A DNA stretch of 64,000 bases from Saccharomonospora glauca K62 (lineage in GTDB: Bacteria > Actinomycetota > Actinomycetes > Mycobacteriales > Pseudonocardiaceae): the NCBI RefSeq assembly GCF_000243395.2, contig NZ_CM001484.1, forward strand, positions 3,590,524-3,654,523, in the 5' to 3' direction. The notes beneath the pieces are model-generated. The model was not told the origin of the DNA. It worked only from the letters and a program-made list of their open reading frames with translations, and made no database searches. How positions within the stretch are numbered: position 1 is the first letter of the stretch; each line of letters starts with the position of its first letter. A program made the translations under genes and the position numbers. Below are positions 45,637 to 54,276 of this stretch, one piece after another.

Positions 45637-47550
45637 TCAGGCGTTGCGGTCGCGGCTACGAGCCCTGGAGCGCTCTTTGGCCCGCTGTGTGGCGTCCAGG
45701 ACCACCTTGCGCACCCGTACCGCCTTCGGGGTCACCTCGACGCACTCGTCGGCCGCACAGAACTCCAGGGCCTCCTCCAGGTTGAGCGTGCGCGGACGGG
45801 CGAGACGTTCCAGCTCGTCGGCGGTCGACGAGCGCATGTTGGTGAGCTTCTTCTCCTTCGTCACGTTGATGTCGAGGTCCTCGGCCCTCGGGTTCTCGCC
45901 GACGACCATGCCCTCGTAGACCTCGGAACCCGGCTCGACGAAGAATGTGCCCCGGTCGGCGAGCTGCAACAACGCGTAGGTGGTGACGGGGCCCGAGCGG
46001 TCGGCCACCAACGAACCGCTGTGGCGCGTGCGGATCTCCCCGGCCCACGGGAAGTACCCCTCGAAGATGTGGTTCGCGATGCCCGTACCCCGCGTCTCGG
46101 TGAGGAAGTCGGTGCGGAACCCGATCAGCCCCCGCGACGGGATCACGTACTCCAGCTTGATCCTGCCCGTGCCGTGGCCGTCCATGTTCTCCATCCGGCC
46201 CTTGCGGCCCGCCAGCAGCTGGGTGATGGCCCCGAGGTGCTCCTCGGGCGCATCGATGTAGAGGCGTTCGAAGGGCTCGTGCAGCTTGCCGTCGATGGTC
46301 CGGGTGACCACTTGTGGCTTGCCGACGGTCAGCTCGAAGCCCTCCCGGCGCATGGTTTCCACGAGGACGGCGAGGGCCAGCTCACCACGCCCCTGCACCT
46401 CCCAGGTGTCGGGTCGGTCGGTGGGCAGCACCCGGATGCTGACGTTGCCGACCAGCTCGGCGTCGAGTCGCGCCTTGAGCAGCCGCGCGGTGAGCTTGTC
46501 CCCGCCGCCGCGGCCCGCGAGCGGCGAGGTGTTGACACCGAACGTCATCGAGATGGCGGGTTCGTCCACCGTGATGCGCGGCAGGGCCTCCGGGTGCTCC
46601 GGGTCGGCCAGCGTGTCGCCGATGGTGATGTCGGGGATACCGGCGATGGCCACCAGGTCGCCCGCGCTCGCCTCCTCCGCGGGCACGCGCGTCAGCGCCT
46701 CGGTGACCAGCAGTTCGGAGATGCGCACGTTCTGCGCCGAACCGTCCTCGCGCAACCAGGCCACCGTCTGGCCCTTGCGCAACCGACCGGCGTGGATGCG
46801 GATGAGAGCGATACGGCCGAGGAAGCTGGAGGCGTCGAGGTTCGTGACCAGCGCCCGCAGCGGGGCGTCCGGATCGGCCTTCGGAGCCGGGATGCGTTCC
46901 AGCAGCACATCGAACAGGGCGTCGAGGTTCTCGGCGTCGGGAAGCTGCCCGTCGGCCGGACGTTCGAGGCTGGCGATGCCCGCCCGCGCGGCGGCGTAGA
47001 CGACCGGCATCGACAGCACGGCGTCGAGCGCGTCGTCGTTCATGCCCTCGATCTCACCGGCGAGTTCCAGCAGCAGATCGTGGGTCTCCTCCACGACTTC
47101 CGCTATGCGGGCGTCGGCGCGGTCGACCTTGTTCACCACGAGGACCACGGGCAGCCGCGCGGCGAGCGCCTTGCGAAGCACGAAACGGGTCTGCGGCAGC
47201 GGGCCCTCGCTGGCGTCCACGAGCAGCACCACGCCGTCGACCATGGCCAGGCCGCGCTCGACCTCGCCCCCGAAGTCGGCGTGGCCGGGGGTGTCGATGA
47301 CGTTGATGGTGACGGGCCCGTTCGGGGTCTGGCGACGGATGGCGGTGTTCTTCGCGAGGATGGTGATCCCCTTCTCCCGCTCCAGCTCGCCGGAGTCCAT
47401 GACTCGATCGACCGGTTCGGAGCGTTCGGCGAAGGCACCGGACTGCCGCAGCATGGCGTCGACCAAGGTGGTCTTGCCGTGGTCGACGTGCGCGACGATG
47501 GCGATGTTGCGGAGATCGGTGCGGACTTTCTGAGCAGCGGCTGTGGGCAC
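45637..47550 (-). CDS. typA: translational GTPase TypA/BipA
   Basis: 637 aa from GTG 47550 ([20 protein letters not shown]), with AGGGAG upstream. The P-loop is AHVDHGKT (20-27), G3 DTPGHADF and G4 NKVD. EF-G-like domains III and V, and the BipA-specific C-terminal domain ([27 protein letters not shown] region) are complete. It binds 70S ribosomes and aids 50S assembly under stress or cold. A basic tail ([14 protein letters not shown]) extends the usual end. Confidence 0.96.
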   Translation of the reverse strand: MPTAAAQKVRTDLRNIAIVAHVDHGKTTLVDAMLRQSGAFAERSEPVDRVMDSGELEREKGITILAKNTAIRRQTPNGPVTINVIDTPGHADFGGEVERGLAMVDGVVLLVDASEGPLPQTRFVLRKALAARLPVVLVVNKVDRADARIAEVVEETHDLLLELAGEIEGMNDDALDAVLSMPVVYAAARAGIASLERPADGQLPDAENLDALFDVLLERIPAPKADPDAPLRALVTNLDASSFLGRIALIRIHAGRLRKGQTVAWLREDGSAQNVRISELLVTEALTRVPAEEASAGDLVAIAGIPDITIGDTLADPEHPEALPRITVDEPAISMTFGVNTSPLAGRGGGDKLTARLLKARLDAELVGNVSIRVLPTDRPDTWEVQGRGELALAVLVETMRREGFELTVGKPQVVTRTIDGKLHEPFERLYIDAPEEHLGAITQLLAGRKGRMENMDGHGTGRIKLEYVIPSRGLIGFRTDFLTETRGTGIANHIFEGYFPWAGEIRTRHSGSLVADRSGPVTTYALLQLADRGTFFVEPGSEVYEGMVVGENPRAEDLDINVTKEKKLTNMRSSTADELERLARPRTLNLEEALEFCAADECVEVTPKAVRVRKVVLDATQRAKERSRARSRDRNA

Positions 47551-47790
47551 GCGAAGGCTCCCTGGTGCAGAAGAATGATGGTCGACCAACGGACTCGGTG
47601 CTCCCGGCGTGGTCGGTGACCAGCATAGTCGCCGTTCCGCACGTGATCCGGAACACCGTCGCCCCCCCAAGAATCGGGTGGGCGGAAGAAATGGGGAGGA
47701 AAACGCGCCCGGCCGCGGAAAACGCCTGGTGAAAAGTGCGAGACGGCACGGCTCGCCCCGTGTCTCGGGCCGCGAGCCGACCGGAGGGTC

Positions 47791-48090
47791 TCAGTGGGCC
47801 AGGGCCTCGTTGACGGACCGCAGTTCGGGTGCCGTGCGCGTCGCCGAGAACTCGATCACCTCGTGGTGGGCGAGGTGCCGCAGCAGCAACGGATCGCTCG
47901 CCAGCGTGGCCTCCAGCTTGCCCGTCGACATCGATCTCGCCAGCAGCACTTCACCGCGGTGGTCGGCTCTGCGTCCCGACGCGACGAAAAGCCCGCGCTC
48001 GAACTGCCTCGTGAGCCATTCGGCGTGGTCGGGCAGGGCGTAGTCGATCTCGGGAGGCGGTGCCGTGTAGGTCAGTAGAACGACGTACAT
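47791..48090 (-). CDS. YciI-like family protein
   Basis: 99 aa from ATG 48090 (MYVVLLTYTAPPPEIDYALPDHAEWL). The ferredoxin-like YCII fold has a conserved His (DHAEWLTRQFERGLFVASGRR) and often Asp. Family members include a dehydrochlorinase, but most are unassigned. It lies 55 bp downstream of the Nudix gene on the same strand and may be co-transcribed. Confidence 0.85.
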   Translation of the reverse strand: MYVVLLTYTAPPPEIDYALPDHAEWLTRQFERGLFVASGRRADHRGEVLLARSMSTGKLEATLASDPLLLRHLAHHEVIEFSATRTAPELRSVNEALAH

Positions 48091-48145
48091 ACCCCCACGG
48101 TAGGCGCCCGAGGCGTAGGTCACAGTCCTCGGCGACTCCCGGCCG

Positions 48146-48559
48146 TCACAGCAGAGCCAGCAGGTCGGGCACCAGCACGCGATCGGCGGGAAGCCAGTCG
48201 ATCTCCCGCAGCTCAGCGGCGGGCAGCCAGCGCAGGGCCCGGTGCTCCACCGCCCGAGGCTCCGCCTCGGCGTCGCGCAGGGTCGCGGCGTAGACGCGGA
48301 GGACCATGCCGTTCGGCAACGGAACGTCGGCACCCACCCGGTCGCCCACGACGACGTCGACCCCGAGCTCCTCCACGCACTCACGACGCACGGCCTCGGC
48401 GTCCGACTCGCCGGGCTCGACCCGTCCACCGGGGAGTTCCCAGAGCCCCGCGGCCTCGGCGGGGAACGCTCGCTGCTGGGCGAGCAACCGTCCGTCACGC
48501 ACCACGGCCGCGCCCACGACCACGGTCGCCGCCCGGCCCGCCGCCTCGTCTGTCGTCAC
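48146..48559 (-). CDS. Nudix hydrolase, MutT2-like
   Basis: 137 aa. The Nudix box GGRVEPGESDAEAVRRECVEELGV (residues 44-67, given here only as landmark) fits Gx5Ex7REUxEExGU completely. Small MutT-like size and neighbourhood (typA, phhB) match M. tuberculosis mutT2 (Rv1160), which clears oxidised dCTP or dGTP. The substrate is inferred from synteny. ATG start. Confidence 0.9.
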   Translation of the reverse strand: MTTDEAAGRAATVVVGAAVVRDGRLLAQQRAFPAEAAGLWELPGGRVEPGESDAEAVRRECVEELGVDVVVGDRVGADVPLPNGMVLRVYAATLRDAEAEPRAVEHRALRWLPAAELREIDWLPADRVLVPDLLALL

Positions 48560-48722
48560 GGAACACGCAAACTACCCGTAACGACGACCCCGCCGCCCGG
48601 CGCCTCCCCACGGCGCCCCGGTTCGGCGACGCACCGGAACCGGTCGAACACCCGAATCCGATTCCGACCTCGTAATCCACTGTGGATGACAGAACCCGCG
48701 GCGAGGGACCGAGTCCCGCGCG

Positions 48723-49769
48723 TCACGACCCCACGGTGGCGACGCCGTCCGAGTCCAAGGTCAACACCACGCGGTCGCCGGGTACCGCCCTGCTGGTCAT
48801 CGCCGCGACCGCCGCCACCTGCGGGGCGTCGCCCTCCGGGCGCACCGACAACCGCACGTGGTCACGTCGGTGCACGCGGGAAAGCACTTCGGCGCGCAAC
48901 CCGACGGCCGGGGCGGCGATGTCCGCGTCCCGGTCGAGTTCCACGGCCCGCACCGCGTTGGGACGCAGCCCCACCAGCACGTCACCGGTGCCGACCCAGG
49001 GCAGGGTCACCTCGCCCAGAGCGCACCGGAGCCGCCCGTTCTCGGCCCGACCGCGCAGGAAGGTCGTCACCCCGAGGAACCGGGCGACTCGTTCGTCGAC
49101 GGGCCTGCGCCACACGTCGAGGACGTCGCCGACCTGACGGATCACGCCGTCGTCGAGCACCGCGATCCGATCGGCGAGCGTGAACGCCTCCTCCTGGTCG
49201 TGCGTGACGAGAAGCGTCGTCGTCTTCGTACGACGCAGCAGTTCGGTCACCTCGATCGCGAGCTGTTCCCGTAGCTCCGCGTCGAGACCGGACAGTGGTT
49301 CGTCGAGCAACAGCAAGCGGGGCTGGGGCGCCAACGCCCTCGCGAGCGCCACCCGCTGGGCCTCCCCACCGGAAAGCTCGGTGATCTTGCGTCGCTCGTA
49401 CCCGGCGAGACCGACGAGGTCGAGCAGAGCGCGCACCCGCTCCTCCCTCGTCGCCCGATCCACGCCCTGCATTCGCAGGCCGAATGCGATGTTGCCCGCC
49501 ACGTCACGGTGAGGGAAGAGCTGGCCGTCCTGGAACACCAGCCCAAAGTTGCGACGGTGGACGGCCACCCCGGACAGGTCGTCACCGTCCCAGCACACCT
49601 TTCCGGTGGCGGCGGGCTCCAGTCCCGCGATCGTCCGCAGCAGGGTCGACTTGCCCGAGCCCGACGGCCCGAGCAGCGCGAGCACCTCGCCGTCCGCGAT
49701 CTCGAGGTCGGCGTCCCGCACCGCCTCCACGTCGCCGTAACGAACCGAAACACCGGTGACCGTCAACAT
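48723..49769 (-). CDS. thiQ: thiamine ABC transporter ATPase
   Basis: 348 aa. Walker A GPSGSGKST (34-42), Q-loop FQDGQLFPH, signature LSGGEAQRV, Walker B LLLLDEPLSGLD and switch His (VTHDQEEAF). A C-terminal TOBE-like regulatory region (about 240-348) makes it longer than E. coli ThiQ. The ATG shares its A with the permease stop (TGATG). It powers the ThiBPQ importer, as judged from the TPP riboswitch at the head of the operon. Confidence 0.92.
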   Translation of the reverse strand: MLTVTGVSVRYGDVEAVRDADLEIADGEVLALLGPSGSGKSTLLRTIAGLEPAATGKVCWDGDDLSGVAVHRRNFGLVFQDGQLFPHRDVAGNIAFGLRMQGVDRATREERVRALLDLVGLAGYERRKITELSGGEAQRVALARALAPQPRLLLLDEPLSGLDAELREQLAIEVTELLRRTKTTTLLVTHDQEEAFTLADRIAVLDDGVIRQVGDVLDVWRRPVDERVARFLGVTTFLRGRAENGRLRCALGEVTLPWVGTGDVLVGLRPNAVRAVELDRDADIAAPAVGLRAEVLSRVHRRDHVRLSVRPEGDAPQVAAVAAMTSRAVPGDRVVLTLDSDGVATVGS

Positions 49770-51412
49770 CAGAACTCTCCCAGCCGCGCGTGCGGTGCAC
49801 GCACGCTCTCGATCAGCGCCGCGACGACCACTGTCACCACCATGAGCAGAGCACAGCCCGCGTACGCCATCAGATGGTTCAGCTCTCCGGGCCGGTTGAT
49901 CAGGTCCGCGACGGCGACCGGCAGGGTGGGCGCGTCGGGCCGCGCGAGGAAGCTCGTCGCCCCGAACTCCCCGAGCGCGACGACGTACCCGAACGCCGCC
50001 GCCGCGACCAACGACCGCGCCACGAGGGGAAGATCCACCTCGCGCCACACCCTCAGCGGACTCGCCCCGAGGGTCATCGCCGCCTGCCGCAGTCGCTCGT
50101 CCACCGACCGCAGCACCGGCAGGACCAGCCGCACCACCATGGGGATGATCACCAATGCCTGCGCGAACGGCACCAGCAGCGGCGACGTCCGCAGATCCCA
50201 CGGCAGGTCGCCCAATGTCACCAGGTAGCCGAACCCGACGGTCACCGCCGAGACCCCGAGGGGAAGCATGAGCGCGGCGTCGGTGACCTCCCCGACCGTC
50301 CGGGCGGCGCGGCTCGGCGAACGGCGCAGCACCACCACCGTGACGGCCGCCAGCACTCCCACTACGAGCGCGAGCATCGTGGCGTCGGACGCGGTGCGCA
50401 GCGAGTTCAACGCCGCGTCCCACCCGGTGACGTTCAAGGCCCCGTCCTGCCCGAACCCGGACAGCGCCCGATAACCGTCGAGGGTCCAGCCCTCCCGCCC
50501 CGACAGCGACCGCACGAGCAACGCGACGATGGGCGTCAGCAGGGCACCGAGCACCACCGCCGCGGCCGCCACCACCGCCCACTCCCCGCCCTCGGGCCTG
50601 CGAGCCGCGTACCGCGCCGAACGAAGCTGCACCGCCGTCTCGTTACGACGGCGGGCCACCGCGCCGACGGCCAACGCGGCCACGACGGCGGCGAGCTGCA
50701 CCAGCGAGAGCGCCGCCGCGCCGGAGAGGTCCAACAGATCCACCGTGCGCAGGTAGATCTCGGTCTCCAAGGTGCGGTACCGGTTGCCGCCCAGCATCAG
50801 CACCACCCCGAAGCTCGTGGCGCAGAAGAGGAACACCACGGCCGCGGACGCCGACACCGCGGGCAGCAACGCGGGCAACGTCACCGTGCGGAACGCCCGG
50901 AACCGCGAGGCACCGAGTGATCGCGCCGCGTCCTCGACCCGCCGGTCCAGGTGTGCCCACAGCCCACCGACGGTGCGAGCGACGACGGCGACGTTGAAGA
51001 AGGCGTTGGCGACGACGATGCTGAGCACGCCACCGTCGGGCCACAGCGCCCGAAACGCCAAGCCGACGACCACGGTCGGCAGCACGAACGGCACCAGCAC
51101 GAGCGTGCGCACCACGGCGATTCCGGGAAGCCGCACCCTGGCGAGCACGAAGGCCAAGGGGAACCCGGCGCCCACGGCGATCGCGGTGGCTCCCAGGGCC
51201 TGCGCCACGGTGAAGCCGGCGAGCTGCCACGTCGACGCCTCCACCAGCGCCTCGGCGACCCCGCCGTCGGTGAACCCGAGACGAATGATCGCGACGACGG
51301 GCCAGGCGAAGAACAACCCGAGGAACGCGACGGGCAACAGGCCCAGCACACCGGCCGCCGCGGCCCGGCGCATTCCGGGGAGGGACGTCAGCCCTCCAGC
51401 AACTCGCGCCAT
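49769..51412 (-). CDS. thiP: thiamine ABC transporter permease
   Basis: 547 aa from ATG 51412, overlapping thiB by 25 bp; ATG 51373 is an alternative and neither has ideal ribosome-site spacing. Two fused permease halves of six TM helices each, both with an EAA loop (EDAARSLGASRFRAFRTVTLP and RQAAMTLGASPLRVWREVDLP). This duplicated architecture is typical of ThiP and of ferric-ion permeases. Confidence 0.9.
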   Translation of the reverse strand: MARVAGGLTSLPGMRRAAAAGVLGLLPVAFLGLFFAWPVVAIIRLGFTDGGVAEALVEASTWQLAGFTVAQALGATAIAVGAGFPLAFVLARVRLPGIAVVRTLVLVPFVLPTVVVGLAFRALWPDGGVLSIVVANAFFNVAVVARTVGGLWAHLDRRVEDAARSLGASRFRAFRTVTLPALLPAVSASAAVVFLFCATSFGVVLMLGGNRYRTLETEIYLRTVDLLDLSGAAALSLVQLAAVVAALAVGAVARRRNETAVQLRSARYAARRPEGGEWAVVAAAAVVLGALLTPIVALLVRSLSGREGWTLDGYRALSGFGQDGALNVTGWDAALNSLRTASDATMLALVVGVLAAVTVVVLRRSPSRAARTVGEVTDAALMLPLGVSAVTVGFGYLVTLGDLPWDLRTSPLLVPFAQALVIIPMVVRLVLPVLRSVDERLRQAAMTLGASPLRVWREVDLPLVARSLVAAAAFGYVVALGEFGATSFLARPDAPTLPVAVADLINRPGELNHLMAYAGCALLMVVTVVVAALIESVRAPHARLGEF

Positions 51413-52458
51413 TCCTTGATCCACTGTTCTCGGTTGGCCTGCACCTGCTCGCCGGGCAATGAGAGGGACTCGCGAGGCAGCGGCGCGGCCTGTGCCCAGC
51501 CTTCGGGCAGGGCGACGCCCTCCCGCGTCGGGTAGACGTACATGTTGCTCGCGACGGTCGACTGGAACTCGTGCGACAGCAGGAAGTCGATCACCTTGCC
51601 CGCCTCGTTGGGATGAGGCGTGCCCTCCAGCACACCGGCGTACTCGACCTGCCGGTAGCAGGTGTCGAGCAGCGCCTTGGTGCGCGGCGTGCCGTCCTCG
51701 CCGATCTCGGCGGCGGGGGACGAGGCGTACGACAGCACGATCGGCCGGTCGCCTTCCCCGGAGGAACCCGAGAAGTCCTGGGTGTAGGCCTCGGTCCAAC
51801 CGCTGACGACCTTGACCCCGTTGTTCTTCAGCTCGCTCCAGTACTCACGCCAGCCGTCCTCCCCGTACGTCGACACGGTGGCGAACAGGAAGGCCAGCCC
51901 CGGCGACGAGGTGGCGGGGCTCGGCACCACGAACAGGTCCTTGTACTCCGGCTCGGTCAGGTCGTCGAGGCCGGTCGGCTCGGGAACGTCGTGGGAGGCG
52001 AACCATTCGGTGTCGATGTTGACGCACACGTCACCGACGTCCACGGCCGACAACCGCTGCTGGGGGTCGACGGCGTAACGCTGCGGACCCCGGTCGGCCT
52101 CGGGCGAGGTGTACGGCTGGAAGACGCCCTCGTCGAGCGCACGGGAGGCGAACGTCGAGTCGACGCCGTACGCGACGTCGGCGATGGGGTTGTCCTTGGT
52201 GAGCACGAGTTTGTTGGTGAGCTCCCCGGCGTCGCCTTCCTTGCGGATCTCGATGCGGATGCCGGCACGCTGCTCGAAGGCGTCCACCACGTTTTGCGGA
52301 ACGGCCCACGACTGGTGCGTCACCAGGGTGACCGTCACCGGTCCCGTCGGCTCGTCCTCGGCGCCGATGACCGTGCACCCGGTCGTCAGTGCGCCGACCG
52401 AGAGCAGCGCGATCGCCGCGCGCATCGACGTTGACCACTGGCCCGACCTCTGGCCCAT
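51388..52458 (-). CDS. thiB: thiamine-binding lipoprotein of an ABC transporter
   Basis: 356 aa from ATG 52458, after GAGGAGG. The signal leads to lipobox TTGC (SVGALTTGCTVIG). Mature part: VTLVTHQSWAVPQNVVDAFEQR and GVDSTFASRALDEGVFQPY, the pattern of ThiB/TbpA. It captures thiamine, its phosphate or a precursor outside the cell. First gene of thiB-thiP-thiQ, under a TPP riboswitch. Ligand identity rests mainly on the riboswitch. Confidence 0.93.
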   Translation of the reverse strand: MGQRSGQWSTSMRAAIALLSVGALTTGCTVIGAEDEPTGPVTVTLVTHQSWAVPQNVVDAFEQRAGIRIEIRKEGDAGELTNKLVLTKDNPIADVAYGVDSTFASRALDEGVFQPYTSPEADRGPQRYAVDPQQRLSAVDVGDVCVNIDTEWFASHDVPEPTGLDDLTEPEYKDLFVVPSPATSSPGLAFLFATVSTYGEDGWREYWSELKNNGVKVVSGWTEAYTQDFSGSSGEGDRPIVLSYASSPAAEIGEDGTPRTKALLDTCYRQVEYAGVLEGTPHPNEAGKVIDFLLSHEFQSTVASNMYVYPTREGVALPEGWAQAAPLPRESLSLPGEQVQANREQWIKEWRELLEG

Positions 52459-52492
52459 TCAGCCTCCTCGCCGTGGCCGGCGCAGGAAGCCG

Positions 52493-52587
52493 TGACACCT
52501 TCCTGCGTCGGCATGATCCGAATCAGGTGCGGACGGTCGTGGGCCGCGTGCCCACCTCTCAGCCCGGCGCGCCGGACTCCCGTGGCA
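52493..52587 (-). ncRNA. TPP (THI-box) riboswitch of the thiBPQ operon
   Basis: The minus strand carries the two invariant blocks of the TPP aptamer: GCTGAGAGG (core TCTCAG on + at 52557-52562) and, downstream, ACCTGATTCGGATCATGCC then GACGCAGGAA (52501-52528). P1 can form between TGCCAC and GTGTCA with one mismatch. The aptamer 3' strand CGCAGGAAG (52499-52507) is exactly complementary to CTTCCTGCG just downstream (52481-52489). That CTTCCT can also pair with the thiB ribosome site AGGAGG (52463-52468), giving a plausible translational switch. Confidence 0.93.
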
Positions 52588-52624
52588 GCGTGCAGCGTAC
52601 CCGGCGGCATACCACGATGAGCCC

Positions 52625-52915
52625 ATGACGGAGCTACTGAGTGAGCAAGACGTCGACGAGGCCCTGCGTAGCTTGCCGGAGTGGCGGCGCGTGGACGACG
52701 CGATCGAACGCCGTGTCGAGCTGACGAGCTTTCCCGAGGCGATCGAGACGGTGAACAGAGTCGCCGAGCTCGCCGAGGCGGCGAACCATCATCCGGACAT
52801 CGACATCCGTTGGAGGACGGTGACTTTCCGCCTCAGCACCCACTCCCACGGCGGCGTCACGAACAAGGACATCGCACTCGCGGGTGAGATCGACGGTGTG
52901 ATCCCGAGCGTGTGA
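52625..52915 (+). CDS. phhB: 4a-hydroxytetrahydrobiopterin dehydratase (pterin carbinolamine dehydratase)
   Basis: 96 aa. The catalytic segment EAANHHPDIDIRWRTV has His55, His56, Pro57 and Asp58, and a later THSHGGVTNKDIALA loop completes the active site. The enzyme recycles the pterin of aromatic hydroxylases; actinobacterial copies often lack such a partner and may have another role. The position near the Nudix gene matches Rv1159A. It is divergent from thiB across the riboswitch leader. Confidence 0.93.
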   Translation: MTELLSEQDVDEALRSLPEWRRVDDAIERRVELTSFPEAIETVNRVAELAEAANHHPDIDIRWRTVTFRLSTHSHGGVTNKDIALAGEIDGVIPSV

Positions 52916-53004
52916 TTCCGGCCGTTTCGGGCAACTCTGGTGCGAACGCCGAACGTTAGGCGTGGTGAGTACCGGATCGCCTGGAACACCGAGGGGAGTG
53001 CGTG

Positions 53005-53259
53005 ATGATCCGCATCGTCCGGCGTGCGCCGTTCGCGTCGGTGCTGGCTCTGCTGATGGTTCTGCTGGTGGGCGTGATGCACCCCGCGAACGCGGAGTCC
53101 GCGGATACGAAGCAGCCTCCCGAGAGTGCGCCGAACGCTCCTTCCGACGAAGTCGTCCAGGCCCTCGTCGTCGGAGGCACGGCGTTCGCCCTGATGATCG
53201 CCGCCGGCACGGCCGTGCTGTTCTACACGGCTCGCCGGCGTCAAGATGACTCGCTGTGA
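53005..53259 (+). CDS. small exported membrane protein, unknown
   Basis: 84 aa from ATG 53005, 7 nt after GAGGGGA. A signal peptide (RRAPFASVLALLMVLLVG, cleavage after ANA) precedes a short Ser/Pro-rich external part, one C-terminal TM helix (VVQALVVGGTAFALMIAAG) and the basic tail TARRRQDDSL. Predicted type I topology. Not recognised; possibly part of the small-envelope-protein group at 53-54.2 kb. Confidence 0.7.
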   Translation: MIRIVRRAPFASVLALLMVLLVGVMHPANAESADTKQPPESAPNAPSDEVVQALVVGGTAFALMIAAGTAVLFYTARRRQDDSL

Positions 53260-53290
53260 CATTGCGGTTACTCTCAGGGGCCGAACCGCG

Positions 53291-53322
53291 GTGTGGAAGG
53301 TCCCACCGTGGGCCTTCCACAC
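53291..53322 (+). promoter_or_regulatory. leader hairpin before the lipoprotein gene
   Basis: GTGTGGAAGG and CCTTCCACAC (10 bp) extended by CCCA/TGGG across a one-base bulge. It ends 1 nt before the GAGGAGG ribosome site region of the next gene. There is no T run. It could terminate the upstream small gene, stabilise the mRNA or gate translation. Confidence 0.5.
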
Positions 53323-53334
53323 CGAGGAGGCGCA

Positions 53335-54042
53335 ATGTTTTCGCAGCGTGGCATGGCGATGCTGGCAGGGCCGTTGACGGCGATCGTGCTGGGTCTGACG
53401 GGGTGCGCGGGCGGCGCCGACACCTCGCACGGTGAGACGGCCGGCCCGGACTCCTCCCACTCCCGCGCCGCCGACGAGCAGGCGGTGCGAGACACCTTCG
53501 AGCGATTTCAGGCCGCGTTCCGCGAGCAGGACGGCGACGCGGTGGTCGAGTTGGTCACGACGGGAACGATCGGCTACTACGACGAGCTCGCCGAGCTGAC
53601 CGCCACGGGAGGCCCCGAGGAGATCGGCGCCCGAAGCATGACGGACCGCATGAACATCGCCTTGTTGCGACACCGACTCGGCGCGGAGAGAGTCGCACAG
53701 ATGGACGGCCGGACCCTGCTGAGCTTCGCCGTGCGGGAAGGGTTCATCGACAAGTCGTCGGTGGAGGGCGTGGAACTCGGGGAGATCACGTTCTCCGGCT
53801 CCACCGCGGTCGGGACGGGCACGTCGCCCGATCAGCAGGCCGGCCTCGAACTCGCTCCCCGTAACTTCGCGAAGGAGGACGGGCAGTGGCGAGTCGATCT
53901 CCTTCCGGCCATCGAGGCCACCGACAAAGCACTCGTCGAGACGGCGAAGAAACACAACATGACCGAGGACGCCGTGATCCTCAAGCTCGTCTCGGTGGCC
54001 ACGGGAACCCGGATCGACGAGTCGATCTTCGCGCGCCCGTAA
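53335..54042 (+). CDS. exported lipoprotein with NTF2-like fold candidate
   Basis: 235 aa from ATG 53335, after GAGGAGG. Signal MFSQRGMAMLAGPLTAIVLG and lipobox LTGC. An external domain follows with RDTFERFQAAFREQDGDAVV, the opening helix pattern of NTF2/SnoaL-like or DUF4878-type proteins, then a beta-rich half ending KEDGQWRVDLLP. No catalytic residues can be named. The function is unknown. Confidence 0.75.
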   Translation: MFSQRGMAMLAGPLTAIVLGLTGCAGGADTSHGETAGPDSSHSRAADEQAVRDTFERFQAAFREQDGDAVVELVTTGTIGYYDELAELTATGGPEEIGARSMTDRMNIALLRHRLGAERVAQMDGRTLLSFAVREGFIDKSSVEGVELGEITFSGSTAVGTGTSPDQQAGLELAPRNFAKEDGQWRVDLLPAIEATDKALVETAKKHNMTEDAVILKLVSVATGTRIDESIFARP

Positions 54043-54098
54043 CGAATCCGGTGATCAACGCGGTGTCCGGGGTGCCGTGGTACAGCGAAGGGACCGCC

Positions 54099-54206
54099 AT
54101 GCACCGCAACGCACCCGCCCTCACCCCTAATCAACGCGCCTGGGTCTCGGTGCTCGCCACCGCGCTCACCCTGATGCTGGTCGTCGTGCTCGGAGCGCTC
54201 GGGTGA
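54099..54206 (+). CDS. 35-residue single-helix membrane peptide
   Basis: ATG 54099 is 5 nt after GAAGGGA. The product has a short N-terminus (MHRNAPALTPNQRAW) and one TM helix (VSVLATALTLMLVVVLGALG) to the end. It is preceded by the lipoprotein and followed 10 bp later by the first regulatory box of the kinase-fold gene. Unknown; confidence is limited by size. Confidence 0.5.
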   Translation: MHRNAPALTPNQRAWVSVLATALTLMLVVVLGALG

Positions 54207-54216
54207 TCACCGCTCG

Positions 54217-54232
54217 ATGAGAGAACTCTCAT
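54217..54232 (+). promoter_or_regulatory. regulator box 1 (kinase-fold gene)
   Basis: ATGAGA-GAAC-TCTCAT, a perfect 6-4-6 inverted repeat. It runs into direct repeats TCTCATC and CCTCATC spaced 11 bp. A -10-like CAGGCT (54265-54270) starts 33 nt after the box, and ATG 54277 follows 6 nt later, so the message may be leaderless. The same arrangement occurs at 55470 and 58502. Confidence 0.65.
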
Positions 54233-54276
54233 CGGGGCCTCATCGAACCCCCACGGACGTGGTCCAGGCTCGGTGA

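Noticed and set aside
41478-47619. Three long + strand frames over oppA, lpqW and typA
   Set aside because: Each mirrors a certain minus-strand gene and shows only shadow composition.
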